Shown piece after piece: positions 54,810 through 64,000 of a stretch of DNA of 64,000 nucleotides. The translations under genes were made by a program, and so were the position numbers. Source of the DNA: Jeotgalibaca ciconiae (GTDB taxonomy: Bacteria; Bacillota; Bacilli; Lactobacillales; Aerococcaceae); assembly GCF_003955755.1 (NCBI RefSeq), contig NZ_CP034465.1:1054001-1118000 (forward strand), in the 5' to 3' direction. The notes beneath the pieces were generated by a model, which was not told the DNA's origin, did no database searches, and saw only the letters and a list, made by a program, of their open reading frames with translations. Numbering within the stretch: position 1 is the stretch's first letter; the number at the start of each line of letters is the position of its first letter.

Positions 54810-54967
54810 AGAAAAGCGGACAAATCCGCCTTGGCCTATGAAAAAATAGGAAATTTGACCCTGAATGAGCAGCGAAGCGCGCAATGGGGCAAATTTATCT
54901 TTTTTTCACTAGGTCAGGACTTGGGAGCTAGACATTGATGGCTGAACTTATAATCCCCTAGTCTATA
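54810..54967 (-). repeat. Family A structured repeat, copy A4
   Basis: 158 bases, nearly identical to A1 and A2. In the minus sense it starts immediately after the fba terminator U-tract and ends in the hairpin GCGGATTTGTCCGC followed by TTTTCTTA. The terminal hairpin carries one change (AAATCC). Confidence 0.87.
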
Positions 54968-54997
54968 AAAAAACCGGAGCCTAAGCCCCGGTTTTTG
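54968..54997 (-). terminator. Terminator of fba
   Basis: Stem AACCGGGGC / GGCTCCGGTT with one G-U pair, followed on the minus strand by seven T residues. Confidence 0.88.
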
Positions 54998-55007
54998 AAA
55001 TTTTCTA

Positions 55008-55865
55008 TTACGCTTTTTGGCTAGAACCAAATACTTGCATTCTTTCTTTTACCAATTTCACGATTGCATCTTTTCCTGGCCCAATAATTTTACGTGGGTC
55101 ATAGACATTAGAGTCTGTAGCTAATTTATCGCGAACAGCTGCTGTCCAAACTTGTTGACATTCTGTATTCACGTTAATTTTGCTGTGACCGTATTCGATT
55201 GCTTTTTCAATTTGATGTTGAGGAATTCCTGATCCACCGTGAAGCACTAGAGGTGTGTTTGTTAATTCAGAGATTTCTTTCATTTCATCAAAGCCTAGTT
55301 TTGGTTCACCTTCATATGGTCCGTGAACAGATCCTAAAGCTGCTGCTAAAGTATCGATTTTTGCTTCTTGTACCATACGTAGACATTCTTGAGCGTCTGC
55401 ATATTGAACTCCGCCAGTTACACCGTCTTCTGTACCACCAACAGTACCAACTTCTGCTTCAACTGATGCATTTTTTGAGTGTGCATATTCTACTACACGC
55501 TTTGTTTGTTCAATATTTTCATCAATTGGGTATTTAGAGTTATCAATCATTACAGATGAATAACCTGCATCAATTGCTTCTTTACAGTTGTCAAAACTTG
55601 ATCCATGGTCTAAATGAAGTGCTACTGGAACAGTAATATCCATTGTTTCTAGTAATGCACTTACCATTGACGCAACAACTAGATGTCCACCCATATATTT
55701 TGCTGCACCTTCTGATACACCTAAAATAACTGGAGAGTTTTCTTCTTGTGCTGCTTGTAATACTGCTTGCACCCATTCTAGGTTGTTGATATTGAATTGA
55801 CCAACAGCATACTTACCTTCCAACGCTTTGTTTAACATTTCTGTCATATTTACTAAACGACTCAT
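55008..55865 (-). CDS. fba: Fructose-bisphosphate aldolase class II
   Basis: 285 residues of the zinc-dependent class IIb family. Zn ligands His in [12 protein letters not shown] near residue 83, His in [12 protein letters not shown] and His in [16 protein letters not shown]; phosphate-binding GGSG and INVNTE. Central glycolytic enzyme cleaving fructose 1,6-bisphosphate. ATG 55865 with AAGGAGG, strong codon bias consistent with high expression. Downstream terminator abuts repeat A4. Confidence 0.97.
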   Translation of the reverse strand: MSRLVNMTEMLNKALEGKYAVGQFNINNLEWVQAVLQAAQEENSPVILGVSEGAAKYMGGHLVVASMVSALLETMDITVPVALHLDHGSSFDNCKEAIDAGYSSVMIDNSKYPIDENIEQTKRVVEYAHSKNASVEAEVGTVGGTEDGVTGGVQYADAQECLRMVQEAKIDTLAAALGSVHGPYEGEPKLGFDEMKEISELTNTPLVLHGGSGIPQHQIEKAIEYGHSKINVNTECQQVWTAAVRDKLATDSNVYDPRKIIGPGKDAIVKLVKERMQVFGSSQKA

Positions 55866-56004
55866 GTTTCTGCCTCCTTGGGACTAACCATTTTCTTTGT
55901 TTATTGGACTCACTAACATTTCTATTTTAACAAAATTCTTTCAAGATTACTACCAAATAAGGTCAAATAAGGTAATCAAACTTAAAAATGAACATTTTAT
56001 TGTT

Positions 56005-57696
<1,692 letters not shown>

Positions 57697-57725
57697 TCAG
57701 TATCATTTCTGAATACTTGGGAGCC

Positions 57726-57762
57726 CAATAAGTATATTACGCTTTTTTATTTTCAACGTCAA
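57726..57762 (-). promoter_or_regulatory. pyrG promoter with GGGC start
   Basis: On the minus strand TTGACG (57762-57757), exactly 17 bases, TATA-like TAATAT (57739-57734), then 7 bases to an initial GGGCTC with the first G at 57726. This matches the promoters of CTP-regulated pyrG genes, where low CTP causes repeated G addition at the start. Confidence 0.85.
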
Positions 57763-57773
57763 TCAAAAGAATT

Positions 57774-58367
57774 TTATAATTCTTCTTCATCCTCATCTTC
57801 AAAATCATCGTCAATGAGTGTCAAGTCTTCTTCGATGCTTTCAGGAACATCATCTAATTCATCGTCTAAATTATCATCCAAATCATCATCAATTTCTACT
57901 TCATCATCAACATCTTCAACAACTTCATCTACTTCGCGCTCATCTTCTTCCTCATCCTCATCAGATGCAAAAGTATCTTCTGGATCGTCATCGTTGTAAT
58001 CAATCACGTCATCATCGTCAGATGTAGCAAAAGCATTCAGCTTCTTGCGTTTCTTACGGCGAACACGAACTTCGTCTTCGTCAATTGTAGAAAGAATTTC
58101 TTCATCAATGGAGTCAATCGGATACCAAGAACGCAGTCCCCAGCGGTTTTCTCCTAATGAGATAAAGCTTCCGTCAATATTTAAATTTGTATAGAAACGA
58201 ACCATTTTGCCTTCTAGTTCTTCTTCAGACATACCTAAGTATTCTTGAACACGAACAAGCAACACATTGAAATCCATAACTTCGCCGGTTTCTTCTAAAA
58301 GTGCATGTGCAACTTCAATCATCGATAATTCATTTTTATTTATTCCCTCTAATTCCGTCAGCCTCAC
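57774..58367 (-). CDS. rpoE: RNA polymerase delta subunit
   Basis: 197 residues. Folded HARE-HTH domain at the N-terminus (about 1-90, ELSMIEVAHALLEETGEVMDF, WGLRSWYPID), a short basic stretch (RVRRKKRKK) and a very acidic disordered tail of about 85 Asp/Glu-rich residues. Delta displaces RNA from RNA polymerase and increases recycling. A TTG at 58385 extends the frame; the GTG at 58367 has AAAGGA at a suitable distance and matches the family start, so I prefer it. Followed by pyrG as in other Firmicutes. Confidence 0.95.
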   Translation of the reverse strand: MRLTELEGINKNELSMIEVAHALLEETGEVMDFNVLLVRVQEYLGMSEEELEGKMVRFYTNLNIDGSFISLGENRWGLRSWYPIDSIDEEILSTIDEDEVRVRRKKRKKLNAFATSDDDDVIDYNDDDPEDTFASDEDEEEDEREVDEVVEDVDDEVEIDDDLDDNLDDELDDVPESIEEDLTLIDDDFEDEDEEEL

Positions 58368-58411
58368 CGTGCCACGTCCTTTCAAAAACTCTACTCTTAA
58401 TCATACAATAA

Positions 58412-58843
58412 TTAGGTAGTAAATTGCAATGACAATCCATAATTTCCCAGTACCTGATTGTTGGAACCCAACGTATAATCTAATTGAATTGTACCAGAAA
58501 AGGGCCTGTCTTGATAATTTTGCAATAAACGTTTCGTATTTGTCTCAAGTTCCATCATTCCAGCAGGCGTTGGCAGTAGAGCGCTACCTTTTTCTGCTGT
58601 CTCAAAAGACATTCTGGAAGCCAACTCTTCCCCTGAACGACGAATAATCGTCACTTTTCCGGCTTGAGAAAGTTTAATCGTTACTTTATTGTTTGTATGT
58701 TCCTCTTCATAACGAAGATAAAGCCATTCTCCCATTCGAACGATTTTTCCTTTTCCTTCGTAAAGGAAAACTTCACGTTCTCCTTCTTGTTCAATAACTG
58801 TTTCTAAACGATATTCAATAACTGTACTTTTATCAACTGGCAA
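58412..58843 (-). CDS. DUF1934 family protein (YwiB-like)
   Basis: 143 residues, small calycin-like beta-barrel expected from family DUF1934. Features include VFLYEGKGKIVRMGEWLYLRYEE and the C-terminal LDYTLGSNNQVLGNYGLSLQF, which matches the family ending. Function unknown; usually located next to rpoE or argS. A GTG at 58852 lies too close to AAGGAG, so I choose TTG 58843 at 8 bases. Its promoter at 58888-58917 is strong. Confidence 0.83.
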   Translation of the reverse strand: MPVDKSTVIEYRLETVIEQEGEREVFLYEGKGKIVRMGEWLYLRYEEEHTNNKVTIKLSQAGKVTIIRRSGEELASRMSFETAEKGSALLPTPAGMMELETNTKRLLQNYQDRPFSGTIQLDYTLGSNNQVLGNYGLSLQFTT

Positions 58844-58887
58844 TTCAGCCACTCCTTACATTGCCTTTTTATTCTATTTGCACCCTT

Positions 58888-58917
58888 AGTATAACTTTTT
58901 AGCAGGATGGGGGTCAA
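58888..58917 (-). promoter_or_regulatory. Promoter of the ywiB-like gene and rpoE
   Basis: Minus strand TTGACC (58917-58912), 18-base spacer, TATACT (58893-58888). A plus-strand TATAAT at 58968-58973 with a weak TTATTC 16 bases upstream probably serves lipL. Confidence 0.7.
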
Positions 58918-59018
58918 CTATGGGTTACTAATAATCATCCAAAACTTATTCTCCGCTAAAAGTCTGTTATAATTAGTCCATAAGAAAAACTAATTATAAG
59001 TAGATTGGAAGCAAACGT

Positions 59019-59852
59019 ATGACAGATTTTTTAACGAATTCAACCTATCAAGTTTATGACAGTTCCATCAGCGCGTTAAAAACGCAGACTTATTCTCATT
59101 TTGCATTAGGAGATGCCTTGATTCGCCAAGTAAACACAGAAGACATTCCTGCCATCATTCATTTTTGGCCAATTGATCAAATGATTATTTTAGGGATGAT
59201 GGATACGAAACTGCCCTATTTAGATGAAGGGGTTTCTTTTTTAAAAAATGAAGGATACCAAGTATGTGTTCGTCCGGCAGGTGGATTAGCCGTTGTAGCC
59301 GACCCAGGTATCATCAATTTTTCACTTATTTTACAAGAACCAGCTAATAGTAAAGTTTCAATCGATGCTGGATACGAAGTCATGCTGAGACTTATTCAAA
59401 AAGTGTTGGCTCCTTATAATGAAGAAATAAAAGCCTATGAAATCGAAGATTCTTATTGCCCCGGTAAATTTGACTTAAGTATTGATGGCAAAAAATTTGC
59501 AGGAATTGCTCAAAGGCGTTTTAAAAAAGGAATTGCCATCATGATTTACTTAAGCGTTGAAGGGAATCAGCAACGACGTGGAGAACTCATTCAAACGCTC
59601 TACGAAAAAGGGATGCGAGGAGAAGAAACGCGCTGGAAATATCCAGCAGTCAACCCTGATTCCATGGCAAATTTATCCGATTTATTAGGGGTTTCATTGA
59701 CCGTTCCACAAATAAAAGAAATGGTCCTTACTGCTTTGAAAGAAGAAGAGAACCGATTAATCGAAGGAAATTATACAGCTGAATTAATGACCGAATATCA
59801 ATCAGCTTATGACAAAATGGAAAAGAGAAATATTCAAACTTTTGGTAACTAA
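59019..59852 (+). CDS. lipL: Octanoyl/lipoyl transferase LipL-like (BPL/LPL family)
   Basis: 277 residues of the biotin/lipoate ligase fold. Substrate loop RPAGGLAVVADPGIINFSL near residue 90, the key cysteine in DSYCPGKFDLSIDGKKFAGIAQRRFKKG near residue 146 (motif SYCPG), and the lysine in KFAGIAQ. A catalytic cysteine at that place marks LipL, which moves octanoyl or lipoyl groups from GcvH to E2 subunits, rather than LplA. The ATG at 59019 has GGAAGC only, a weak site. The next gene follows after 18 bases. Confidence 0.82.
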   Translation: MTDFLTNSTYQVYDSSISALKTQTYSHFALGDALIRQVNTEDIPAIIHFWPIDQMIILGMMDTKLPYLDEGVSFLKNEGYQVCVRPAGGLAVVADPGIINFSLILQEPANSKVSIDAGYEVMLRLIQKVLAPYNEEIKAYEIEDSYCPGKFDLSIDGKKFAGIAQRRFKKGIAIMIYLSVEGNQQRRGELIQTLYEKGMRGEETRWKYPAVNPDSMANLSDLLGVSLTVPQIKEMVLTALKEEENRLIEGNYTAELMTEYQSAYDKMEKRNIQTFGN

Positions 59853-59870
59853 ATAAAATGAGGTGAAGTG

Positions 59871-61238
59871 ATGAAAGCTTTTTATGAAACGGAAATGCTA
59901 GCTAAAGAAAAGGTTTTTCGTGATCCGGTTCATGGTTACGTTCATGTTCAACATCGTGTGATTCTAGATCTTATCAATACAAAAGAATTTCAACGGCTTC
60001 GTCGGATTAAGCAATTAGGAACTTCTTCCTTTACTTTCCATGGTGCCGAACATTCACGCTTTAATCACTCCTTGGGCGTCTACGAAATCGCGCGCAGAAT
60101 TTGCGATAAATTCATCCGTAACTATCCAAGCGTTGAACCCGAGGACGGTCTGTGGAATGACCGTGAGCGCTTAGTAACCCTATGTGCTGCCCTTCTTCAC
60201 GATGTTGGCCACGGACCTTTCTCTCATACTTTTGAGAAAATCTTTGGCACCGACCATGAAGCGCTCACCATCCAAATCATTACTTCTCCAGATACAGAAA
60301 TAAATCAGGTACTTCTGGAAATTGGTTCTGACTTTCCAAATCAAGTGGCTTCTGTTATCGCAAAAACATATCCGAACCCGCAAGTCGTTCAAATGATTTC
60401 AAGTCAAATCGATGCTGATCGAATGGATTATTTATTAAGAGACGCTTATTATTCAGGCGTTACTTATGGAACTTTTGATTTAACAAGAATCCTGCGAGTG
60501 ATTCGTCCTTATAAAAAAGGAATAACATTTGAGATATCAGGTATGCATGCTGTAGAAGATTATATTGTGAGTCGTTATCAGATGTATATGCAAGTATATT
60601 TCCACTCCGTTTCTCGAGGGATGGAAGTTGTCTTATACCATCTCATGAAACGTGCAAAAGATATTTACTTGGATGAACAATTAGAAATGCATCACAAAGC
60701 TACTTTCTTACAACCCTTTTTCAAAAAAAACTGGACGTTGAAAGATTATTTGCGGTTGGATGACGGGGTCTTAATGACCTACTTTAATCATTGGTCTGAT
60801 GATAGTGACCCGACCTTGAGTGACCTGGCGAGCCGATTCCTAAACCGAAAACCATTTAAATCGGTTCGTTTTGATCGGAATAAAGACATGGAGACTATTC
60901 AACTTTTACAATCACTCATTGAAGAAATGGGCTATAATCCTGATTATTATTCGTCTACAAATAATAGCTTCGACCTGCCCTACGACCTTTACCGCTCTGG
61001 CGATGCCGGCAGTAAAACGCAAATTGAGTTTGTACAAAAAAACGGTGCAATGATTGAGCTTTCCCAAGCAAGTGCCATCGTCTCTTCCTTAACCGGAAAA
61101 ATGCGAGGCGACGAGCGATTATATTTCCCTCGAGAAGTCACGCATGGTTTCTCCAGAGAAGGCGTAAATTTATTTGATAATCTTGCTGAAAAATTTAAGA
61201 GTTATATTGAGAACGAAGAAATCATCACCCCGAAATAA
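59871..61238 (+). CDS. HD-domain dNTP triphosphohydrolase (dGTPase-like)
   Basis: 455 residues. HD motif residues occur as FNHSLGVYEIARR (His), LLHDVGHGPFSHTFE (His-Asp) and QIDADRMDYLLRDAY (Asp). Matches the enterococcal EF1143-type tetrameric dNTPases, which are allosterically activated by dGTP, in length and motif order. It likely controls dNTP pools in the cytosol. GTG at 59868 and ATG at 59871 are both possible; GAGGTG is best spaced for ATG. Downstream of lipL, same operon likely. Confidence 0.88.
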   Translation: MKAFYETEMLAKEKVFRDPVHGYVHVQHRVILDLINTKEFQRLRRIKQLGTSSFTFHGAEHSRFNHSLGVYEIARRICDKFIRNYPSVEPEDGLWNDRERLVTLCAALLHDVGHGPFSHTFEKIFGTDHEALTIQIITSPDTEINQVLLEIGSDFPNQVASVIAKTYPNPQVVQMISSQIDADRMDYLLRDAYYSGVTYGTFDLTRILRVIRPYKKGITFEISGMHAVEDYIVSRYQMYMQVYFHSVSRGMEVVLYHLMKRAKDIYLDEQLEMHHKATFLQPFFKKNWTLKDYLRLDDGVLMTYFNHWSDDSDPTLSDLASRFLNRKPFKSVRFDRNKDMETIQLLQSLIEEMGYNPDYYSSTNNSFDLPYDLYRSGDAGSKTQIEFVQKNGAMIELSQASAIVSSLTGKMRGDERLYFPREVTHGFSREGVNLFDNLAEKFKSYIENEEIITPK

Positions 61239-61525
61239 ATAAGAAAAGCAGAACAAACACACTGGCTGCTCTAGACCCAACGCACTATTAGACAAAAGTT
61301 CTTATAGTGCTTTTTATGTAGAAAGTTAAAATAATTATCCCTCTTATAATTATTTTTCTGTATAATTGAAACAAGAAGGTTTAAAATTGCGAGGAATCAT
61401 TCACAAAAACTTACCGATTTTAAATCGTATATTCTTTTTTGTTAGTTACGGAAATCGTTTTGATAATTTAACGAAACTAATTGGAACCGCTACCAAAATT
61501 TATTATTCTATTTAGGAGTACAGCC
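61239..61525 (+). other. AT-rich intergenic region before the secreted-protein gene
   Basis: 287 non-coding bases. A segment at about 61243-61297 weakly recalls the family A end (AGAAAAGCAGAACAA). A TATAAT at 61361-61366 lacks a clear -35. Nothing else seen. Confidence 0.35.
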
Positions 61526-62164
61526 ATGAAAAAATTGATACAAATTACCTCATTGTTTTTCCTGCTTCAACTTGTTTTTAATCCGATTGTTTCTGCGACA
61601 GTAGACGAGCCGGTCATTTACTTCTGGACACAAGAAGAAGCTGCTTCTTTATACGGATTTGAAGCTGACTATGTGAAAAATACCGTACGTCTTCCAAAAG
61701 ACGGCTATCGCTATCAGCCCTTTTGCTATAAGCAAACAGAGCTAGAAGTGCTGGAACGTTTTCAATTAATTGATTCTTTCACAGTGAATAATACCTCTTC
61801 TACGGAAGTAGAGACACAATATAATCAGGTTCGGCTTATACGAATTGATTGGGATGTCGATAAGGAATTTAGCAAAAATATTGTTTTTAAAGAGGCTTTT
61901 TTTAATCAAATAAGCGAGTCAGTACAAGCTGAAGCGAAAGTGCAAGCTGTTGCCAGCTTAAATGAGGCATATCCTGCCACTCCTGTCGTAGTAGAATCAG
62001 GAGAAAAGATGGATATAAACGTCTACCAACAAGGAGCACGTTCTTCAGGTATCCTTTATTGGAAAAAGTATAGTCCCTCAGGATCCTTTATTGGTATTCA
62101 TTCTCAAAAAACGATTGGAAATACAGCTCCCATTGATGCCGTTACAATTGACGTGATTAAATAA
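61526..62164 (+). CDS. Secreted protein of unknown function
   Basis: 212 residues. A Sec signal peptide (MKKLIQITSLFFLLQLVFNPIVSA) with cleavage after VSA near residue 24. The mature part has no domain I recognise; it is mixed alpha/beta, contains one cysteine in QPFCYKQTEL, and ends with a beta-rich YWKKYSPSGSFIGIHSQK segment. The frame opens 15 codons upstream, but the ATG at 61526 has AGGAG 7 bases before it and starts the signal peptide. Monocistronic; a GC-rich hairpin follows. Confidence 0.75.
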   Translation: MKKLIQITSLFFLLQLVFNPIVSATVDEPVIYFWTQEEAASLYGFEADYVKNTVRLPKDGYRYQPFCYKQTELEVLERFQLIDSFTVNNTSSTEVETQYNQVRLIRIDWDVDKEFSKNIVFKEAFFNQISESVQAEAKVQAVASLNEAYPATPVVVESGEKMDINVYQQGARSSGILYWKKYSPSGSFIGIHSQKTIGNTAPIDAVTIDVIK

Positions 62165-62197
62165 GCCTTATACCAGTCTGGAACAGAAAAATAAATA

Positions 62198-62226
62198 AGG
62201 GGCCGGGAAAAAATTCCCGGCCCTCT
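62198..62226 (+). terminator. GC-rich hairpin after the secreted-protein gene
   Basis: Perfect 10-bp stem GGGCCGGGAA / TTCCCGGCCC. The plus-strand U-tract is poor, so termination strength is uncertain. Confidence 0.45.
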
Positions 62227-62248
62227 AGTATTAACGAATAATAGTGGT

Positions 62249-62372
62249 GTAAACGTGCTCAAAAAGGCAGATCCGACATCCACTTCACGAATAATGCGCG
62301 GATGGTCTTCGTCCATCCTGTGCTTATTCCTTCCAGTGATTCGGATCTAAACGCCTTTTTTCCCACTCTCTT
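62249..62372 (-). repeat. Family B structured repeat, copy B2
   Basis: 124 bases starting 13 bases after the stop of the minus-strand gene at 62386. Same architecture as B1 with paired changes: stem AGATCCGA / TCGGATCT instead of AGCCCCGA / TCGGGGCT, and a central hairpin GAATAA-N-GCG-GGATGG / CCATCC-N-GC-TTATTC. Closing stem AAAAAGGC / GCCTTTTT. Confidence 0.85.
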
Positions 62373-62385
62373 ATAGCATCTCACC

Positions 62386-62802
62386 TTATTTTTGGTAAAT
62401 CGTTTTTGTCTCTTTCTTAAATAAGTTTACCAATTGAACTTCTGAAATTTTTTCATAGTCGCCTAAGCCTATCAAGGGAACATCCAAAAATAGTTCTTTT
62501 GCAGGATGAATAAAAGAAAATTTTTGATGCAGTTCAATCTGAGCAACTTCAGCATCGAGTGTGCAATCAATAAAATAGCCTTCATAATCATAGAAACGAT
62601 TCAGATTCACATGAACAGTAACAACGCTATTCTCATTTAAAATTTTACCATTTAAGGAAATAGCAGCATTTTCAATATTTTCTAGACTGATAATCTGGTT
62701 TCTAGACCACGCTTGATAGCAAAAAAAGATTACTAGAGGAATCGATAATAAGAAAAGGAATCGTAATAGATGTTTTTTTCTTTTCGAAGCTTTACTTCTC
62801 AC
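62386..62802 (-). CDS. Small membrane-anchored protein, unknown
   Basis: 138 residues: basic N-terminus (MRSKASKRKKHLLR), one membrane helix (FLFLLSIPLVIFFCYQAW) and a short extracellular beta-rich domain. Not recognised. ATG 62802 follows GGAGGAG. It is 70 bases downstream of the VanZ-like gene on the same strand and probably co-transcribed. Ends just before repeat B2. Confidence 0.7.
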   Translation of the reverse strand: MRSKASKRKKHLLRFLFLLSIPLVIFFCYQAWSRNQIISLENIENAAISLNGKILNENSVVTVHVNLNRFYDYEGYFIDCTLDAEVAQIELHQKFSFIHPAKELFLDVPLIGLGDYEKISEVQLVNLFKKETKTIYQK

Positions 62803-62872
62803 TAGTATCTCCTCCTTCAGTCGATGGTATACTACTAGTTTATCATTATTATTTTAAATATCATCAAAATAT

Positions 62873-63391
62873 TCATATATGAATATTCATTATAATAACG
62901 AACAAAAAAAGAAAGAAAATAAAAAGAATGTACCCAATAGGAATTAAATAACGATCTAACGTTTCTTCTTCGATCCACTTTTTTAGAGTACTGTAGCTGA
63001 TCAAGCCGATTAAGCCACCCGTTAAATTAGTGATAACATCCGTGATATCACATGCACCTAAAGAAAAAAGATATTGGGAGGTTTCTAACAAAATTGTAAA
63101 TAAGAGAATACCTCCAATTTTTCTTAGCCAACCCATTTTTTTACTGACCACAGGGAGTAGGATACCAAAAGGAATCAAAATAAGTACATTATAAATAATT
63201 TCTGAATAATCAACTTCACCATTAATACGACGAGGTGCTTGAAAAGGTTGTAAATTAACGGTGCCAAAATTAAAATCGCTCAGTAGCTTTATATCATCAA
63301 TGTGTAATTGGAATTTAAACAAAATAATCCAGATAACTGCTAGTATATAGAGAAAAAACAGTATTTTCCCTAGACTTTCTTTATTCTTCAA
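62873..63391 (-). CDS. VanZ-family membrane protein
   Basis: 172 residues, four to five membrane helices. VanZ-type motifs: FGTVNLQPFQAPRRI near residue 43, YNVLILIPFGILLP near residue 66, LLETSQYLFSLGACDITDVITNLTGGLIG near residue 100 with the E-Q and D-x-x-D-N-x-G pattern. VanZ proteins modify antibiotic tolerance in a few cases, but most members are uncharacterised. A GTG at 63400 sits on the GAGGAG site; TTG 63391 is correctly spaced, so I use it. Confidence 0.85.
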   Translation of the reverse strand: MKNKESLGKILFFLYILAVIWIILFKFQLHIDDIKLLSDFNFGTVNLQPFQAPRRINGEVDYSEIIYNVLILIPFGILLPVVSKKMGWLRKIGGILLFTILLETSQYLFSLGACDITDVITNLTGGLIGLISYSTLKKWIEEETLDRYLIPIGYILFIFFLFLFVIIMNIHI

Positions 63392-63473
63392 CGAGGTCAC
63401 TCCTCAACTATTCATTAAGTTTTTAAAATAACAAAAAACAGTAAAAATTGCTACCCCGACTCTTTCTTAAAGT

Positions 63474-63647
63474 ATGTATGGAGTAAATCTTTCCAGTATT
63501 TTTTATGAATATTGGCGAAGTTATTTAGCAGTAAAGGAGCTAGTAGAACAACATCAAAATGATCCCTTGCTTGTATTTAAAGCTTATCATCAATGGCATG
63601 ACAAGGGAAGAAAAGTTCCGTTGACACAGTGGTTTGGAATTGAATAA
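63474..63647 (+). pseudogene. Short protein-like frame, possible gene remnant
   Basis: 57 codons reading MYGVNLSSIFYEYWRSYLA at the start and ending WHDKGRKVPLTQWFGIE. The composition looks like a real helical protein, and a terminator follows, but there is no ribosome binding site. It may be the 3' end of a lost gene. Family not recognised. Confidence 0.4.
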
Positions 63648-63652
63648 ACAAA

Positions 63653-63697
63653 AAATAATCATCTTTCAACTTTGGCAGTTTGAGATGATTATTTTTC
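63653..63697 (+). terminator. Rho-independent terminator
   Basis: Perfect 11-bp stem AATAATCATCT / AGATGATTATT with T-tract, downstream of the short frame. Confidence 0.8.
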
Positions 63698-63702
63698 ATT
63701 GT

Positions 63703-63741
63703 AATAAAATCGGGAGCTGAGATTATTCCCACTCAACTCCT
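63703..63741 (-). terminator. Probable terminator of the GH1 gene
   Basis: Stem GGAGTTGAG / CTCAGCTCC on the minus strand with a modest GATTTTATT tail. Confidence 0.5.
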
Positions 63742-63753
63742 ATTTTCTATTCT

Positions 63754-64000
<247 letters not shown>

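Overview
The window comes from a low-GC Gram-positive chromosome of the Lactobacillales type, most like Enterococcaceae or Carnobacteriaceae. The evidence is the gene complement: walRK-yycHIJ-htrA, a murA-rho-thioredoxin cluster beside rpmE2, and fba-pyrG-rpoE followed by lipL and an HD dNTPase, as remembered for enterococci. Ribosome binding sites are strong AGGAGG types with many GTG and TTG starts. The species cannot be fixed from the sequence. No tRNA, rRNA, CRISPR array or prophage was seen.

Layout. 1-1650: end of a sucrose operon (scrB, scrR). 1651-2432: gene-free AT-rich DNA with a dense DnaA-box cluster. 2480-5292: Trk potassium uptake. 5501-10718: LytTR regulator, very short GHKL kinase and two half ABC exporters. 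11302-18645: walRK-yycHI-yycJ-htrA. 18815-24397: L,D-transpeptidase, trmR, a CNNM/CorC protein, a CBS-ACT protein, a 120-bp tandem repeat and a metallo-beta-lactamase hydrolase. 24522-25060: queT under a preQ1 riboswitch. 25342-29897: BceRS-BceAB-type peptide-resistance module. 30097-31588: acpS-alr. 31677-34841: phosphoesterase and cshA. 35243-38180: glnQHMP-type amino-acid importer. 38424-39949: an IS3-family element. 39999-42324: RpiR regulator and GH4 phospho-glycosidase. 42719-45279: murF and ddl. 45400-49910: mixed accessory genes. 49979-53836: rpmE2, PedC-like thioredoxin, rho, murA. 53952-58843: AAC(3)-like gene, fba, pyrG with its own GGGC-start attenuator, rpoE, a ywiB-like gene. 59019-64000: lipL, HD dNTPase, a secreted unknown, VanZ-like protein and the end of a GH1 phospho-beta-glucosidase.

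Functionally the region is rich in cell-envelope work: wall-stress signalling (WalRK), antimicrobial-peptide sensing (Bce), peptidoglycan precursors (alr, ddl, murF, murA), crosslinking (Ldt) and envelope quality control (HtrA). Almost every gene from 2.4 to 58.9 kb is on the minus strand, so transcription runs towards the DnaA-box region.

The most unusual content is between genes. Family A is a 158-bp dispersed repeat. Three long occurrences start exactly at the U-tract of a neighbouring gene's intrinsic terminator, and a diverged copy preserves the stems by compensatory changes. Family B is a 124-bp repeat lying just after two stop codons, again with compensatory stem changes. I recognise neither as a named RNA family. 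Established regulation is also readable: preQ1-I riboswitch, CTP-type pyrG attenuator and a Bce-type operator.
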